The notes under the pieces were generated by a model that saw nothing but the letters and a program-made list of their open reading frames with translations, was not told the origin of the DNA and did no database searches. A stretch of 64,000 bases of DNA from Floridanema aerugineum (lineage in GTDB: Bacteria > Cyanobacteriota > Cyanobacteriia > Cyanobacteriales > Aerosakkonemataceae), in NCBI RefSeq assembly GCF_041929345.1, contig NZ_JBHFNQ010000193.1:7968-71967 (forward strand). Direction: 5' to 3'. The position numbers and the translations under genes were made by a program. Below are positions 35,601 to 43,600 of this stretch, in pieces (the first letter of the stretch is position 1; each line of letters begins with the position of its first letter).

Positions 35601-36001
35601 TCTTAAATTATCTGAAAACCTCTATGGGGCTTTTGCAGAATATGTTTCAAAGCCAAGGTATGCCAGCTGATTTCGATCGACTCACGGAGGAAGATAGGGA
35701 CTTTCTTTTATCCACGACTTATAAACGTTATGTACAGACAGGTACGTTGATTGGTACTCCTGATTCTTGTCGCCAAGTAATTGAGGATTTGCGATCGATC
35801 GGCGTTGACGAAATCGCCTGTTTTATCGACTTTGGTGTAGATGAGAAGTTAGTACTAGAAAACTTACCCCACCTCAATACTCTCAAAGAGATATGTCAAG
35901 AATTAGGGAATAGGGAAGAAGAAGGTGTTAGGGGTCAGGTGTTAGGGGTTAGGGAAGAAGAAGAAAATTTCCCCAACCCCCAACCCCCAACCCCCTGTTA
36001 A
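29618..36001 (+). CDS. PKS, KS-AT-ACP-aminotransferase-monooxygenase
   Basis: Final PKS module of 2127 aa, predicted to form an alpha-hydroxy-beta-amino acyl chain. A coiled-coil docking leader (1-35) precedes KS (Cys206; HGTGT, KTNIGH), AT (Ser661, HAFHS so malonyl) and ACP (Ser992 in GADSI). No KR is present, so the beta-keto group is available for a class III PLP aminotransferase (about 1250-1680; DEMITGFR, PLP Lys1520 in TYGKVVAGG). A luciferase-like flavin monooxygenase (about 1745-2095; IPERHFHEFGGFSPNP) follows and would hydroxylate the alpha carbon, as proposed for microginin and puwainaphycin-type enzymes. The ACP-aminotransferase linker of roughly 215 residues is low-complexity and packed with translated repeats. 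The start overlaps the previous stop by 1 bp. The last 30 or so residues are encoded by a G/C-rich repeat and are not domain sequence. Confidence 0.95.
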   Translation: MNTNTDRQTLMKKALLELKEMKSQLEAIEKTKKEPLAIVGMGCRFPGGANSPEAFWELLSNGVDAISEVPPNRWDIDAFYDSDPNAPGKMYSRYGGFIDRLEEFDAQFFGISPREALTLDPQQRLLLEVSWEALENAAIKPDTLVGSKTGVFVGITVNDYLHRLLKRETTEIDAYQGTGNTSNAAAGRLSYFLGLTGPSLAVDTACSSSLVAIHLAIASLRNHECNLALVGGVNLQALPEVNVILSKARMLAPDGRCKTFDASADGYVRSEGCGVIVLKRLSDAIKDKDRILATIRGSAVNQDGRSSGLTAPNGLAQQTVIRLGLENSGVQPNQISYIEVHGTGTALGDPIEVGALAAVFGHHRSKDQPLTIASVKTNIGHLEAAAGMAGLMKVVLQMQHQEIVPHLHYKQPSPHIDWENLPIMVPRSKTEWQKVEGSRLAGVSSFGVSGTNAYVVLEEAPKLESVTSSVERSTHLLTLSAKTDRALRELAEKYASYLRSHPEVSIADISYTANCGRSHFSHRLAVVTPSSNHLREQLINFAGGKETSGLTSRQLPTQQKPTNIAFLFAGQGSQYVGMGRQLYQTQPTFRKVFDRCDEILQPYLKKSLIEILYPTSTEETEAALTLDETAYTQPALFAIEYALYELWRSWGIEPTAVIGHSVGEYVAATVAGALSLEDGLKLIVQRGQLMQSLPENGAMAAVFAPESQVREVIQGFDAGEIAIAGINSPNNTVISGKQEIIQKVTAHLQAQLIEVRNLKVSHAFHSPLIEPILDSLEQAASQISYQPLKIGLISNLTGQMLQPGEMLNARYWRNHAREAVLFMAGVNTLLDEGLNIFLEMGAKPTLSRLGRQCQQEKDAIWLSSLTGQQEDWSSLLNVLSTLYLQGVEINWRGFDQDYSRSLLSLPTYPFQRQSYWIELVQSTTTNGKDMVVNGNVAKTQTDVVTGDDRQDACPTRREEIIGTLQTLVASLLQVSPTDVNIHAPFLEMGADSIIMVEAVQKIERTYGLKIALRQLFEELATLEALAIYLDERLPAISPETLPAAQEEKVTRVQTEISAQKLVPPPPVPSPVGQASCLSSPVVGAIHESPVLQRQSFPQQPQPVEATALQSIMAQQLQYQYQLMSRQLEVLQNNVEMLPATSLQSPEVVVGNGMSGMPNPYTSDLASGGRASILRSQVEPGNEDAGGSTSRSGRSEYTPPQPVPAPQQPMCQTASPTKQIPPAPVSTPWGPKKPPTSGLTPQQQQHLDALIARFTQRTKTSKKLVEGARPVLADSRASVGFRLSIKEMLYPIVADRSQGSRIWDVDGNEYIDMTMGQGVTLFGHKPPFIMEALEAQLKKGIHLNPRYELVGEVAQLFTELTGTERACFCNSGTEAVMAAIRIARAATGRSKIALFEGSYHGHSDGTLVRRQLIDNQWEFFPLASGVPEGVAGDVVVLEYGSEQALEYLQSHAHQLAAVLVEPVQSSVPMVQPKEFLRSLRQITDRTGTALIFDEMITGFRSHPGGAQALFGVQADIATYGKVVAGGLPIGVVAGKAKYLDCIDGGMWNYGDNSYPQTERTFFGGTFCQHPLAMVAAKAVLQHFKEQGPSLQQQLNDRTTKLVTTLNTYFQENEVPIKIEHFSSFFRFALTGNLDLLFYHMVEKGIYVWEWRKHFLSTAHTDEDLSRFVEVIKDSVAQLRQGGFIPAKKQPVSSEPTSDRGHNRATVSQTTVETLHATSLHATSLHEGEKHPDTPSNLELKTSSNKQKSIEFSLYYFGSYEAEFRKNKYNLLFEGAKFGDRHGFTAIWIPERHFHEFGGFSPNPSVIAAALARETQTIQIRSGSVVLPLHHPIRVAEEWAVVDNLSQGRVGIAFASGWHPNDFVFAPQSFGKHRELMYQEIATVQKLWQGESVEVLDGTGKQIRVKTYPQPMQPKLPIWITIVKNPNNYIKAGEIGAGILTNFLGQSIEDLAHNIALYRESLTKHGYKAEAGKVTVLLHTFVGADLEQVRSQAKEPFLNYLKTSMGLLQNMFQSQGMPADFDRLTEEDRDFLLSTTYKRYVQTGTLIGTPDSCRQVIEDLRSIGVDEIACFIDFGVDEKLVLENLPHLNTLKEICQELGNREEEGVRGQVLGVREEEENFPNPQPPTPC
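32453..32481 (+). repeat. Palindromic repeat, DRQDACPTR type, copy 1
   Basis: Twenty-nine bp containing ACAGGCA-AGA-TGCCTGT, translated as DDRQDACPT between AT and ACP. Its reverse complement matches the element at 32828-32856 with a single mismatch. Confidence 0.8.
32828..32856 (-). repeat. Same palindromic repeat, inverted copy 2
   Basis: Reverse-orientation copy of the 32453 element with one difference, here translated as VGQASCLSSP in the ACP-aminotransferase linker. Confidence 0.8.
32861..32888 (+). repeat. Palindrome GGGCGATTCA-TGAATCGCCC with GTAG/GTAC ends
   Basis: A perfect 20-bp palindrome at 32865-32884, translated as VGAIHESPV. It lies four bases after the previous repeat and shares the GTAGGGGCG opening of the element at 3116. 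Confidence 0.8.
33017..33044 (+). repeat. 28-bp GTAGAGACG palindrome, degenerate copy
   Basis: Differs at three positions from the perfect element at 34745 (GTAGAGATGTTG, then CAACGTCTTTAC). It encodes VEMLPATSL in the linker. Confidence 0.7.
33117..33160 (+). repeat. Two adjacent hairpins, GAGGC/GCCTC and GTTCCCAGGTT/AACCTGGGAAC
   Basis: GAGGC-AGA-GCCTC (33117-33129) is followed by an 11-bp perfect inverted repeat with one central base (33138-33160). Together they encode GGRASILRSQVEPGNE in the linker. Confidence 0.75.
34745..34787 (+). repeat. 28-bp palindrome plus a duplicated half
   Basis: GTAGAGACGTTGCA-TGCAACGTCTCTAC is a perfect palindrome at 34745-34772. A second right half (to 34787) follows directly. 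Translated as VETLHATSLHATSL between the aminotransferase and the monooxygenase. Confidence 0.85.
35903..36000 (+). repeat. G-rich/C-rich inverted repeat at the PKS-NRPS junction
   Basis: Heptamer-like GGGTTAG/GGGAATAG units followed by CCCCAAC units form a hairpin: GGGGTTAGGGAA at 35945-35956 can pair with TTCCCCAACCCC at 35969-35980 with one mismatch. It replaces the sequence joining the monooxygenase to the following C domain, and supplies the stop at 35999-36001. The same type of element recurs at 62625 and 63870. Confidence 0.75.
35965..35971 (+). promoter_or_regulatory. Candidate -1 frameshift heptamer A-AAT-TTC
   Basis: In the frame of the PKS gene the codons read GAA-GAA-AAT-TTC, so A-AAT-TTC fits the X-XXY-YYZ rule. 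A -1 slip enters a frame that is open from 35953 and runs straight into the downstream condensation domain. The heptamer straddles the loop and start of the 3' arm of the hairpin. Only the pattern is seen; use is inference. Confidence 0.35.
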
Positions 36002-36045
36002 TTCCCCTAACTGAAGCCCAAAAGCAACTCTGGACATTAGCCCAG

Positions 36046-39000
36046 ATGGGTGAAGATAGCTCAGTTGCCTATAATGAACATTCAACGGTGCTATTGCGAG
36101 GTACTTTGAACCTAAAGGCAATGAGCAAAGCAATACAGAAAGTAGTCGATCGTCACGAGTCTCTACGGACAAAAATCAGTCCAGAAGGGGATGTGCAAGC
36201 AATTCTACCTTCGGTCGAAATCGATTATCCTGTATTAGACTTTAGTGGTGGAGATTGTGTACGCGATGAGCAAGTAGCTGCATTCTTTCGCGAGGAAAGC
36301 CAAAAACTCTTCGACCTCGAAAAGGGTCCGCTAGTACGTCTGTATATCCTGAAGTTAGAACCAGAACTCCATATATTAGTTTTGAGCGCCCATCACATCG
36401 TAGTTGATGGCTGGTCATTAGGAGTTATTTTCCGAGAGTTAATGCAGCTGTATTCAGATGAGTGTCAAGGGGTAGTTTGCGATTACGATCGCCCAACACA
36501 ATTTCGAGAATTTATCAACTGGCAAAATGAGCAGATCCAGTCGCAGGAGATGAAAGCTCATGAATCATACTGGTTGGATAAACTAAGCTCACCTCCTGTA
36601 TTAGAATTACCCACCGATCGCATTCGTCCACCGATTAAAACCTACAATGGCGATCGAGAAACCATTAAGTTTGATACTGAAGCAACTAACAGCCTCAAAC
36701 TGTTCGGTCGCAAACAGGGTTGCACTCTGTTAATGACTCTGCTATCAGTGTATGCAACGTTATTTCATCGACTAACAGGACAAGACGACATCATCATAGG
36801 GGTTCCTACTTCTGGTCGATCGATGAATGGCAGTGACGGGATAGTTGGCTACTGCACCCATATCTTACCAATTCGTAGTCAGTTGTCGGGTAATCCTACA
36901 TTTGCAGAATATATCAAACAAATGCGGGGTACTTTATTGCAGGCTTACGAACACCAAGATTACCCCTTTGCTCAATTGATCGATCGACTCAATCTACCAA
37001 GAGACAACAGTCGCCTTCCCTTAGTTAGTGTCAGCTTTAATTTAGAGCCACATACTACTCCACCAGAGGTTTTTGGTCTAGAGGTTAGTTTATATCCTCA
37101 AGCCATTAACTTTAAAGACCGGGATCTGCATTTAAATGTGACAGAGATGGCGGGTGAGCTATTGATTGAATGCGATTACAATACCGACTTATTTAATGCA
37201 GACACCATTGAACGTTGGCTAAGTCATTTCCAAACTTTGCTCCAAGCAGTTGTCAGCGATCCAAAACAATATTTACGGGAATTACCTCTACTTAATAGTG
37301 TCCAAAGACATCAGTTATTAGTCCAGTGGAATGATACTCAAACTGACTTTCCCACTGATAAATGTCTGCATCAGTTGTTTGAGGAGCAAGTAGAAAAAAC
37401 CCCAAATGCAGTTGCGGTAAAGTTTGAAAATCAACAATTGACTTACCGAGAATTGAATGAGCGATCGAATCAGTTAGCACATTATTTACGCTCATTAGGT
37501 GTGGGTGCAGATGTGCTGGTGGGTATTTGTGTGGAACGATCGATCGAAATGGTAGTAGGACTTTTGGGTATTCTCAAAGCAGGTGGAGCTTATGTCCCAA
37601 TAGACCCAGATTATCCCATTGAGCGATCGCGCTTTATGTTGTCAGACTCTCAAGTTGCGGTGTTAGTAACTCTACACAAATTTGTAGAAACATTGTATAC
37701 AACGTCTCTACCTCAACATCAAACACTACCTCAACATCAAACACGCCTTGTCTGTTTGGATAGTGACTGGCAAGTTATTAGTCAGTGCGATCGAGATAAT
37801 CCTATTCTGAACGTTGCACCAGAAAACCTAGCTTATGTAATTTATACATCGGGTTCCACTGGTCAACCAAAGGGGGTAATGCTTTGTCACAGTAATATTT
37901 GCAACCATACAATGTGGATGCAAGCCACATTCCCCTTGACAGAAAAAGACAAAGTGTTGCAAAAAACGCCCTTTGGCTTTGATGCTTCGGTATGGGAATT
38001 CTATGCTCCATTAATAGTAGGCGGACAGTTGATCGTGGCTCAACCTGGAGGTCATGCTGACCCGGCTTACCTGTTAAAATTAATTGCCCAAGAGCAGGTA
38101 AATAGGGTTCAATTTGTGCCATCTTTGCTGCTTATGCTTTTAGAGCAGGGAGGAATCGAAACTTGTCAATCCCTCAAAGACATCTTCTGTGGCGGTGAAG
38201 TCTTGCCAGTGGCTCTGCAAGAAAGTTTGTTGAGTAAGCTAGATGTGAATTTGTACAATCTCTATGGCCCTACAGAAGCTTGTATCGATTCAACTTTCTG
38301 GAATTGCCAACCGCAAATTTACAAACAATGTGTTATCGGTCGCCCAATTTCTAACACCCAGGTATACATACTCGACGAATATTGTCAACCAGTACCAATT
38401 GGAGTCCCAGGAGAATTACATCTAGGTGGTGCGGGATTAGGCAGAGGCTACCTGAATCGACCAGAATTAACTAATGAAAAATTCATCACCAATCCCTTTA
38501 ACAACTCAAAAAACGAAGCTGTAGAGACGTTGTATACAACGTCTCTACCCCCAAGACTTTACAAAACTGGAGACTTAGCTCGTTACTTACCCGATGGCAA
38601 CATTGAATACTTGGGACGGATTGACAATCAAGTAAAAGTTCGTGGCTTCCGCATTGAGTTAGGCGAAATCGAAGCGATTTTGAGCCAGCATCCCCAAGTG
38701 CAAGCCGCTGCGGTAATCGTTCGGGAGGATATTCCAGGGAATAAACGGATCGTGGCTTACATCGTAGCCGAAACAGAGGGGAAACTTACAATCAACGAAT
38801 TACGATCGCACACCAAAGCCAAGTTACCAGATTATATGGTGCCGAGTGCCTTTGTGTTCCTAGAAGCGCTGCCATTAACACCAAATGGGAAGATCGATCG
38901 CAAATCCCTACCCATGCCAGAAATGCGATCGGGAATGGAAAACATTGTAGTGCATCCTCGCACCGCAACCGAAGAAACTCTAGCAACTATTTGGCAACAA

Positions 39001-40617
39001 GTTTTGGGAGTAGAAGAAATCGGCATTCACGATAACTTCTTTGAACTCGGTGGCGATTCCATCCTCAGCATTTCAATCATTAGCAAAGCAAGACAAGCAG
39101 GAATAGAACTGAGTGTCAAACAACTATTTACCAATCAGACAATTGCTGAATTAGCCGCAGTTGCAGGTGTTAGTAAAGTAACTCAAATCGAACAAGGATT
39201 AGTCACCGGAAAAGTAGAATTAACCCCGATTCAACAATGGTTTTTTGAGCAAAACTTGGTTGAATCACACCACTTTAATCAAGCATTTTTGCTCACAACA
39301 CCATCTAACTTCCAACCCGAACTTTTAGAACCAATCTGGCAACAACTACTGATACATCACGATGCTTTGCGCTTGCGTTTTATCGAGTCAGAATCAGGTT
39401 GGGAACAGATTCATGCTACTCCATCTGATAAAATTGCCATCTCCTATTTTGACTTATCCAATCTTCCAGAAAGCGAGATTACAGCTACCATTGAAAGCAC
39501 TGCCAACTCCTTACACGCGAGTTTAAATCTGGCAGAAAATCTTGTTAAAGTCGCCTATTTTAAATTAGGAGAAAAGCAACCAGGAAGATTACTAATAGTA
39601 ATTCACCATTTAGTAGTCGATGGTGTGTCTTGGCGGATTTTATTAGAAGATTTGCAGACAGCTTACCAACAACTAAGTCAAGGTGAAGCAATTGGATTAC
39701 CATCGAAAACAACCTCCTTCCAAAATTGGGCGCAACAGTTAACCAATTATGCTAAATCAGATGTTTTAAAATCCGAAAAAGCTTATTGGTTAAGGGAATC
39801 TTACACCTCTGTTTCGCGCATTCCTGTAGACTATCCCCAAGGAGAAAACACAGTTGCTTCGGCTCAGAATATATCTGTGTCGTTAAATGAAGCCGAAACT
39901 CGATCGCTCTTACAAGATGTTCCGAAAGCTTACTCTACCCAGATTAATGATGTTTTATTGACAGCTTTAGTCTTGGTTTTGAGTAAATGGACTAACTCCA
40001 ACTCTGTGTTATTCAACTTAGAAGGTCATGGACGGGAAGATATTATTGAAGGTGTAGATTTATCCCGAACTGTGGGTTGGTTTACCACTATTTTCCCAGT
40101 AGTAATGCAACTGGAAAACACCAATAAACAGAATTTAGGAGAGGTTTTAAAATCAGTCAAAGAACAATTACGATCGATCCCCAACAAAGGAATTGGCTAT
40201 GGAATATTGCGTTATTTAACTGACGCTCAAGACATCCAAAGCCAAATAAAGAACCAAAAAGAAGCCGAAATTTGCTTCAATTATTTGGGTCAATTTAGTC
40301 AGTTGTTTAATCAATCTTCTCTGCTACAATTGGCAAAGGAATCGAGTGGAAACAGCCAAAATTTACAAGGCAAACGTTCTAATTTACTCGAAATCAATGC
40401 TATTATTACCAACGACAAGCTGCAAATTGATTGGATATACAGTAGCAACCTGCATGAACACAGCACGATCGAAAAAATTGCCCAAGAATTTGTCTCCACT
40501 TTACAACAGTTAATCGCCCATTGTTTATCACCGGAAAACGCTGGTTTTACTCCTAGTGATTTCCCCTTAGCACAAATTAGCCAACTAGAACTAGATCAAA
40601 TTTTAGAAAATCTATGA
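36046..40617 (+). CDS. NRPS, C-A-PCP-epimerase, predicted D-Gln module
   Basis: One module of 1523 aa from the first ATG. The homologous sequence begins earlier in the same frame: codons 36001-36045 encode IPLTEAQKQLWTLAQ, the conserved first motif of a C domain, so this ATG gives a clipped domain. The real start may be a non-ATG codon such as ATT 36001, which overlaps the upstream stop, or the module may be reached by frameshifting. C HHIVVDG is at 116-122. A spans about 440-960 (YTSGSTG near 599; pocket D-A-W-Q-F-G-L-I-D-K, as I recall a Gln code). PCP serine is 1005 in GGDS and the E domain is about 1065-1500 (HHLVVDG near 1187). Two 28-bp palindromes are translated inside A. The E domain is closely similar to the one near 53400. 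The stop overlaps the next start by 4 bp. Confidence 0.93.
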   Translation: MGEDSSVAYNEHSTVLLRGTLNLKAMSKAIQKVVDRHESLRTKISPEGDVQAILPSVEIDYPVLDFSGGDCVRDEQVAAFFREESQKLFDLEKGPLVRLYILKLEPELHILVLSAHHIVVDGWSLGVIFRELMQLYSDECQGVVCDYDRPTQFREFINWQNEQIQSQEMKAHESYWLDKLSSPPVLELPTDRIRPPIKTYNGDRETIKFDTEATNSLKLFGRKQGCTLLMTLLSVYATLFHRLTGQDDIIIGVPTSGRSMNGSDGIVGYCTHILPIRSQLSGNPTFAEYIKQMRGTLLQAYEHQDYPFAQLIDRLNLPRDNSRLPLVSVSFNLEPHTTPPEVFGLEVSLYPQAINFKDRDLHLNVTEMAGELLIECDYNTDLFNADTIERWLSHFQTLLQAVVSDPKQYLRELPLLNSVQRHQLLVQWNDTQTDFPTDKCLHQLFEEQVEKTPNAVAVKFENQQLTYRELNERSNQLAHYLRSLGVGADVLVGICVERSIEMVVGLLGILKAGGAYVPIDPDYPIERSRFMLSDSQVAVLVTLHKFVETLYTTSLPQHQTLPQHQTRLVCLDSDWQVISQCDRDNPILNVAPENLAYVIYTSGSTGQPKGVMLCHSNICNHTMWMQATFPLTEKDKVLQKTPFGFDASVWEFYAPLIVGGQLIVAQPGGHADPAYLLKLIAQEQVNRVQFVPSLLLMLLEQGGIETCQSLKDIFCGGEVLPVALQESLLSKLDVNLYNLYGPTEACIDSTFWNCQPQIYKQCVIGRPISNTQVYILDEYCQPVPIGVPGELHLGGAGLGRGYLNRPELTNEKFITNPFNNSKNEAVETLYTTSLPPRLYKTGDLARYLPDGNIEYLGRIDNQVKVRGFRIELGEIEAILSQHPQVQAAAVIVREDIPGNKRIVAYIVAETEGKLTINELRSHTKAKLPDYMVPSAFVFLEALPLTPNGKIDRKSLPMPEMRSGMENIVVHPRTATEETLATIWQQVLGVEEIGIHDNFFELGGDSILSISIISKARQAGIELSVKQLFTNQTIAELAAVAGVSKVTQIEQGLVTGKVELTPIQQWFFEQNLVESHHFNQAFLLTTPSNFQPELLEPIWQQLLIHHDALRLRFIESESGWEQIHATPSDKIAISYFDLSNLPESEITATIESTANSLHASLNLAENLVKVAYFKLGEKQPGRLLIVIHHLVVDGVSWRILLEDLQTAYQQLSQGEAIGLPSKTTSFQNWAQQLTNYAKSDVLKSEKAYWLRESYTSVSRIPVDYPQGENTVASAQNISVSLNEAETRSLLQDVPKAYSTQINDVLLTALVLVLSKWTNSNSVLFNLEGHGREDIIEGVDLSRTVGWFTTIFPVVMQLENTNKQNLGEVLKSVKEQLRSIPNKGIGYGILRYLTDAQDIQSQIKNQKEAEICFNYLGQFSQLFNQSSLLQLAKESSGNSQNLQGKRSNLLEINAIITNDKLQIDWIYSSNLHEHSTIEKIAQEFVSTLQQLIAHCLSPENAGFTPSDFPLAQISQLELDQILENL
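37684..37743 (+). repeat. 28-bp palindrome variant plus 18-bp tandem duplication
   Basis: GTAGAAACATTG-TATA-CAACGTCTCTAC (37684-37711) differs at two positions in its left arm from a perfect palindrome. An 18-bp unit, CTACCTCAACATCAAACA, is then present twice in tandem (37708-37725, 37726-37743). Translated as VETLYTTSLPQHQTLPQHQ within the A domain. Confidence 0.8.
38521..38548 (+). repeat. 28-bp perfect palindrome at a second A-domain site
   Basis: GTAGAGACGTTG-TATA-CAACGTCTCTAC, translated as VETLYTTSL just before the YKTGDLARY motif. This site differs from the one used by the other A-domain copies. Confidence 0.85.
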
Positions 40618-43600
40618 AACCTGAAGCTAACAAAACTAACAAGCAAAATATTGAGGATATTTATCCCTTATCGCCAATGCAACAAGGGATGCTGTTTGAA
40701 AGTTTGTATGCTCCCGACTCAGGAGTATATTTTCAGCAGGTAGTTTGCACTTTTGAGGGAAATCTAGATCTGTCAGCGTTTAAGCAAGCTTGGCAACAAG
40801 TAGTAGCGAGACATTCAGTTTTCCGTACAGCATTCTTATGGGAGCGTGTCAGCCAGCCGACACAAATAGTATATCGACAAGTGGATGTGGCGATCGAAAC
40901 ATTCGATTGGCGAGGATTATCTGCACAAGAACAGCAACAACAATTACAAGTATTTCTTGATGCTCAACAACAGCAAGGTTTCTCCTTTTCCGAAGCGCCA
41001 TTAATGCGTTTACATCTAATTCAATGTAAGGAAAATACTTACCAATTTGTTTGGAGTCATCATCATTTATTGCTTGATGGTTGGTCTTTATCTTTGGTGT
41101 TTAAAGACTTATTGAACTTTTACCAAGCAATCTCCCAAGGAAAAACTTTAACTTATCAACCCGCACTCAATTACCGAAATTATATTGCTTGGCTACAGAA
41201 ACAAGATCGAAAATTAGCTGAAGATTATTGGAAAGAAAAACTCCAAGGTTTTAGTGCTTCGACTCCTTTGATGGTGGATAAACCTTTATCCAAACGGGAA
41301 AATAACTCACCTAATTATAAAGAACAAGAAATTGAGTTAAGTCGTGAATCAACATCTTATGCTAATACTTTTGTCCGAGAACATCAATTAACACTTGCTA
41401 ATTTGGCGCAGGCAACTTGGGCTTTGTTGCTGTCTCGCTATTCTCAAGAAAATGATGTGGTATTTGGTGCGACTGTTTCAGGTCGTCCGCCTGCGATCGC
41501 AGGAGTCGAGTCAATGGTAGGGTTATTTATTAATACCTTACCTTTGCGCGTCAAATTCTCAGAACAAACCGAACTTTTAAGTTTGTTGAAAGATGTACAG
41601 GTACAACTTGTAGACTCAGAACAATTTTCCTATAGTTCCTTAGTGGAAATTCAGGGATTTAGTGATGTACCTAGAGGTACTTCTTTGTTCGACAGCATTG
41701 TAATCTTCGAGAACTATTTAGTAGATAGTTCTGTACTCGAAGACAAAGGTGATTTTTCGCTTTCAAATGTTCAGGTTATTGAAAAAACTAATTATCCGCT
41801 AACACTTTTTGTTGAACCTGGGGAACAATTGTTAGTCAGGTTGAGTTACGATGGGAATCGTTTTGATGATAGGGCAATCAGCCGGATGTTGGGTCATTTT
41901 GTGACTCTGTTTGAGGCTATTGTCGCTAATCCTCAAATGCCAATTTCTCAACTACCAATATTAACCGCAGTTGAACAAAATCAAATTTTAATAGAATGGA
42001 ATAATACAAAAACTAATTATCCGACAAATAATTGCATCCATCAATTGTTTGAAGAACAAGTAGAAAAAACACCAGATGCAATAGCGGTGGTGTTTGAAAA
42101 TCAACAATTGACTTATCGGGAATTGAACGATCGATCGAATCAGTTAGCACATCATTTGCGCTCTTTGGGTGTAGGTGCAGATGTGCTAGTCGGGATTTGT
42201 GTAGAACGTTCTCTAGAAATGTTAGTCGGACTTTTGGGAATTCTTAAAGCAGGTGGAGCTTACGTTCCCCTTGACCCAGAATATCCCACAGAACGTATAG
42301 CTTTTATGTTGTCTAATTCCCAAGTGTCAGTACTTTTGACACAGGAAAAATTGATAACTCAACTACCTAAAATTGACCTTCATCTCATCAGCTTAGATGC
42401 AGATTGGGAAATCATCGCCCAGCAAAATCAAAATAATATTGTTAATCAAGTTTCGACACAAAACTTAGCTTATATAATCTATACATCTGGCTCGACAGGA
42501 CAGCCCAAAGGCGTTCAAATTTCACATTTTAGTCTCACCAACTTTCTCTACTCAATGAAACAGGAGGTAGGCATCAATGCCAAAGACATTCTTTTGGCAG
42601 TTACCACCATCTGTTTTGACATTGCCGGATTAGAATTTTACTTGCCATTAATTGTCGGTGCTCAAGTTGTCTTACTTCCTCGCGAACAAAGTGCTGATGG
42701 GACAAAATTATCCGAGAAGTTGCTGCAATCTGGTGTCACAATTATGCAAGCAACTCCGGCGACTTGGCGGTTACTTTTAGGAAGTGGATGGCAAGGCAAT
42801 CAACAGTTAAAAATTCTTTGTGGTGGTGAAGCGTTAACTCATGATTTAGCTGTGGCACTTTTGGAGAGAAGCCAGTGTTTGTGGAATGTGTATGGGCCAA
42901 CGGAAACTACTATTTGGTCAACGATTTCCAGAGTAGAAGCTGACGCTAGCATTGCTGGTGTTCAAGATAGTTTAGAATCTATTGGTCGTCCGATCGCTAA
43001 TACTCAAATATACATTCTCGATCGATATCTCCAGCCAGTACCCATTGGAGTACCAGGAGAATTACATATAGGTGGTGCTGGATTAGCCAAAGGCTACCTT
43101 AACAGACCAGAATTAACTAATGAAAAATTCATCGCCAATCCTTTTGAAAATTCAAAATTATTATATAAAACCGGAGATTTAGCACGGTATTTACCGAATG
43201 GAAATATCGAATACTTGGGACGGATTGACAATCAAGTAAAAATACGTGGCTTCCGTATTGAATTAGGCGAAATCGAAGCAATTTTAAGTCAATATCCTCA
43301 AGTCCAAACCGCTGTCGTGATAGCGCGAGAGGATATACCAGGAGATAAACGCCTAGTCGCTTACATCACAACTGAAATAGAAGCAACACCCACAAACAAC
43401 GAACTACGAGAATACCTGAAATCCAAGCTTCCAGAGTACATGGTGCCGTTCACTTTCGTAATTCTGGAAGCCTTCCCCCTGACACCAAACGGCAAAATCG
43501 ATCGTCGCGCCCTACCCGCACCAGATTTCCACACCCAACAACAAGACAAATATCAAGCCCCCCGCACCCCAGTAGAAGAAATCCTCATCACAGCTTGGAA

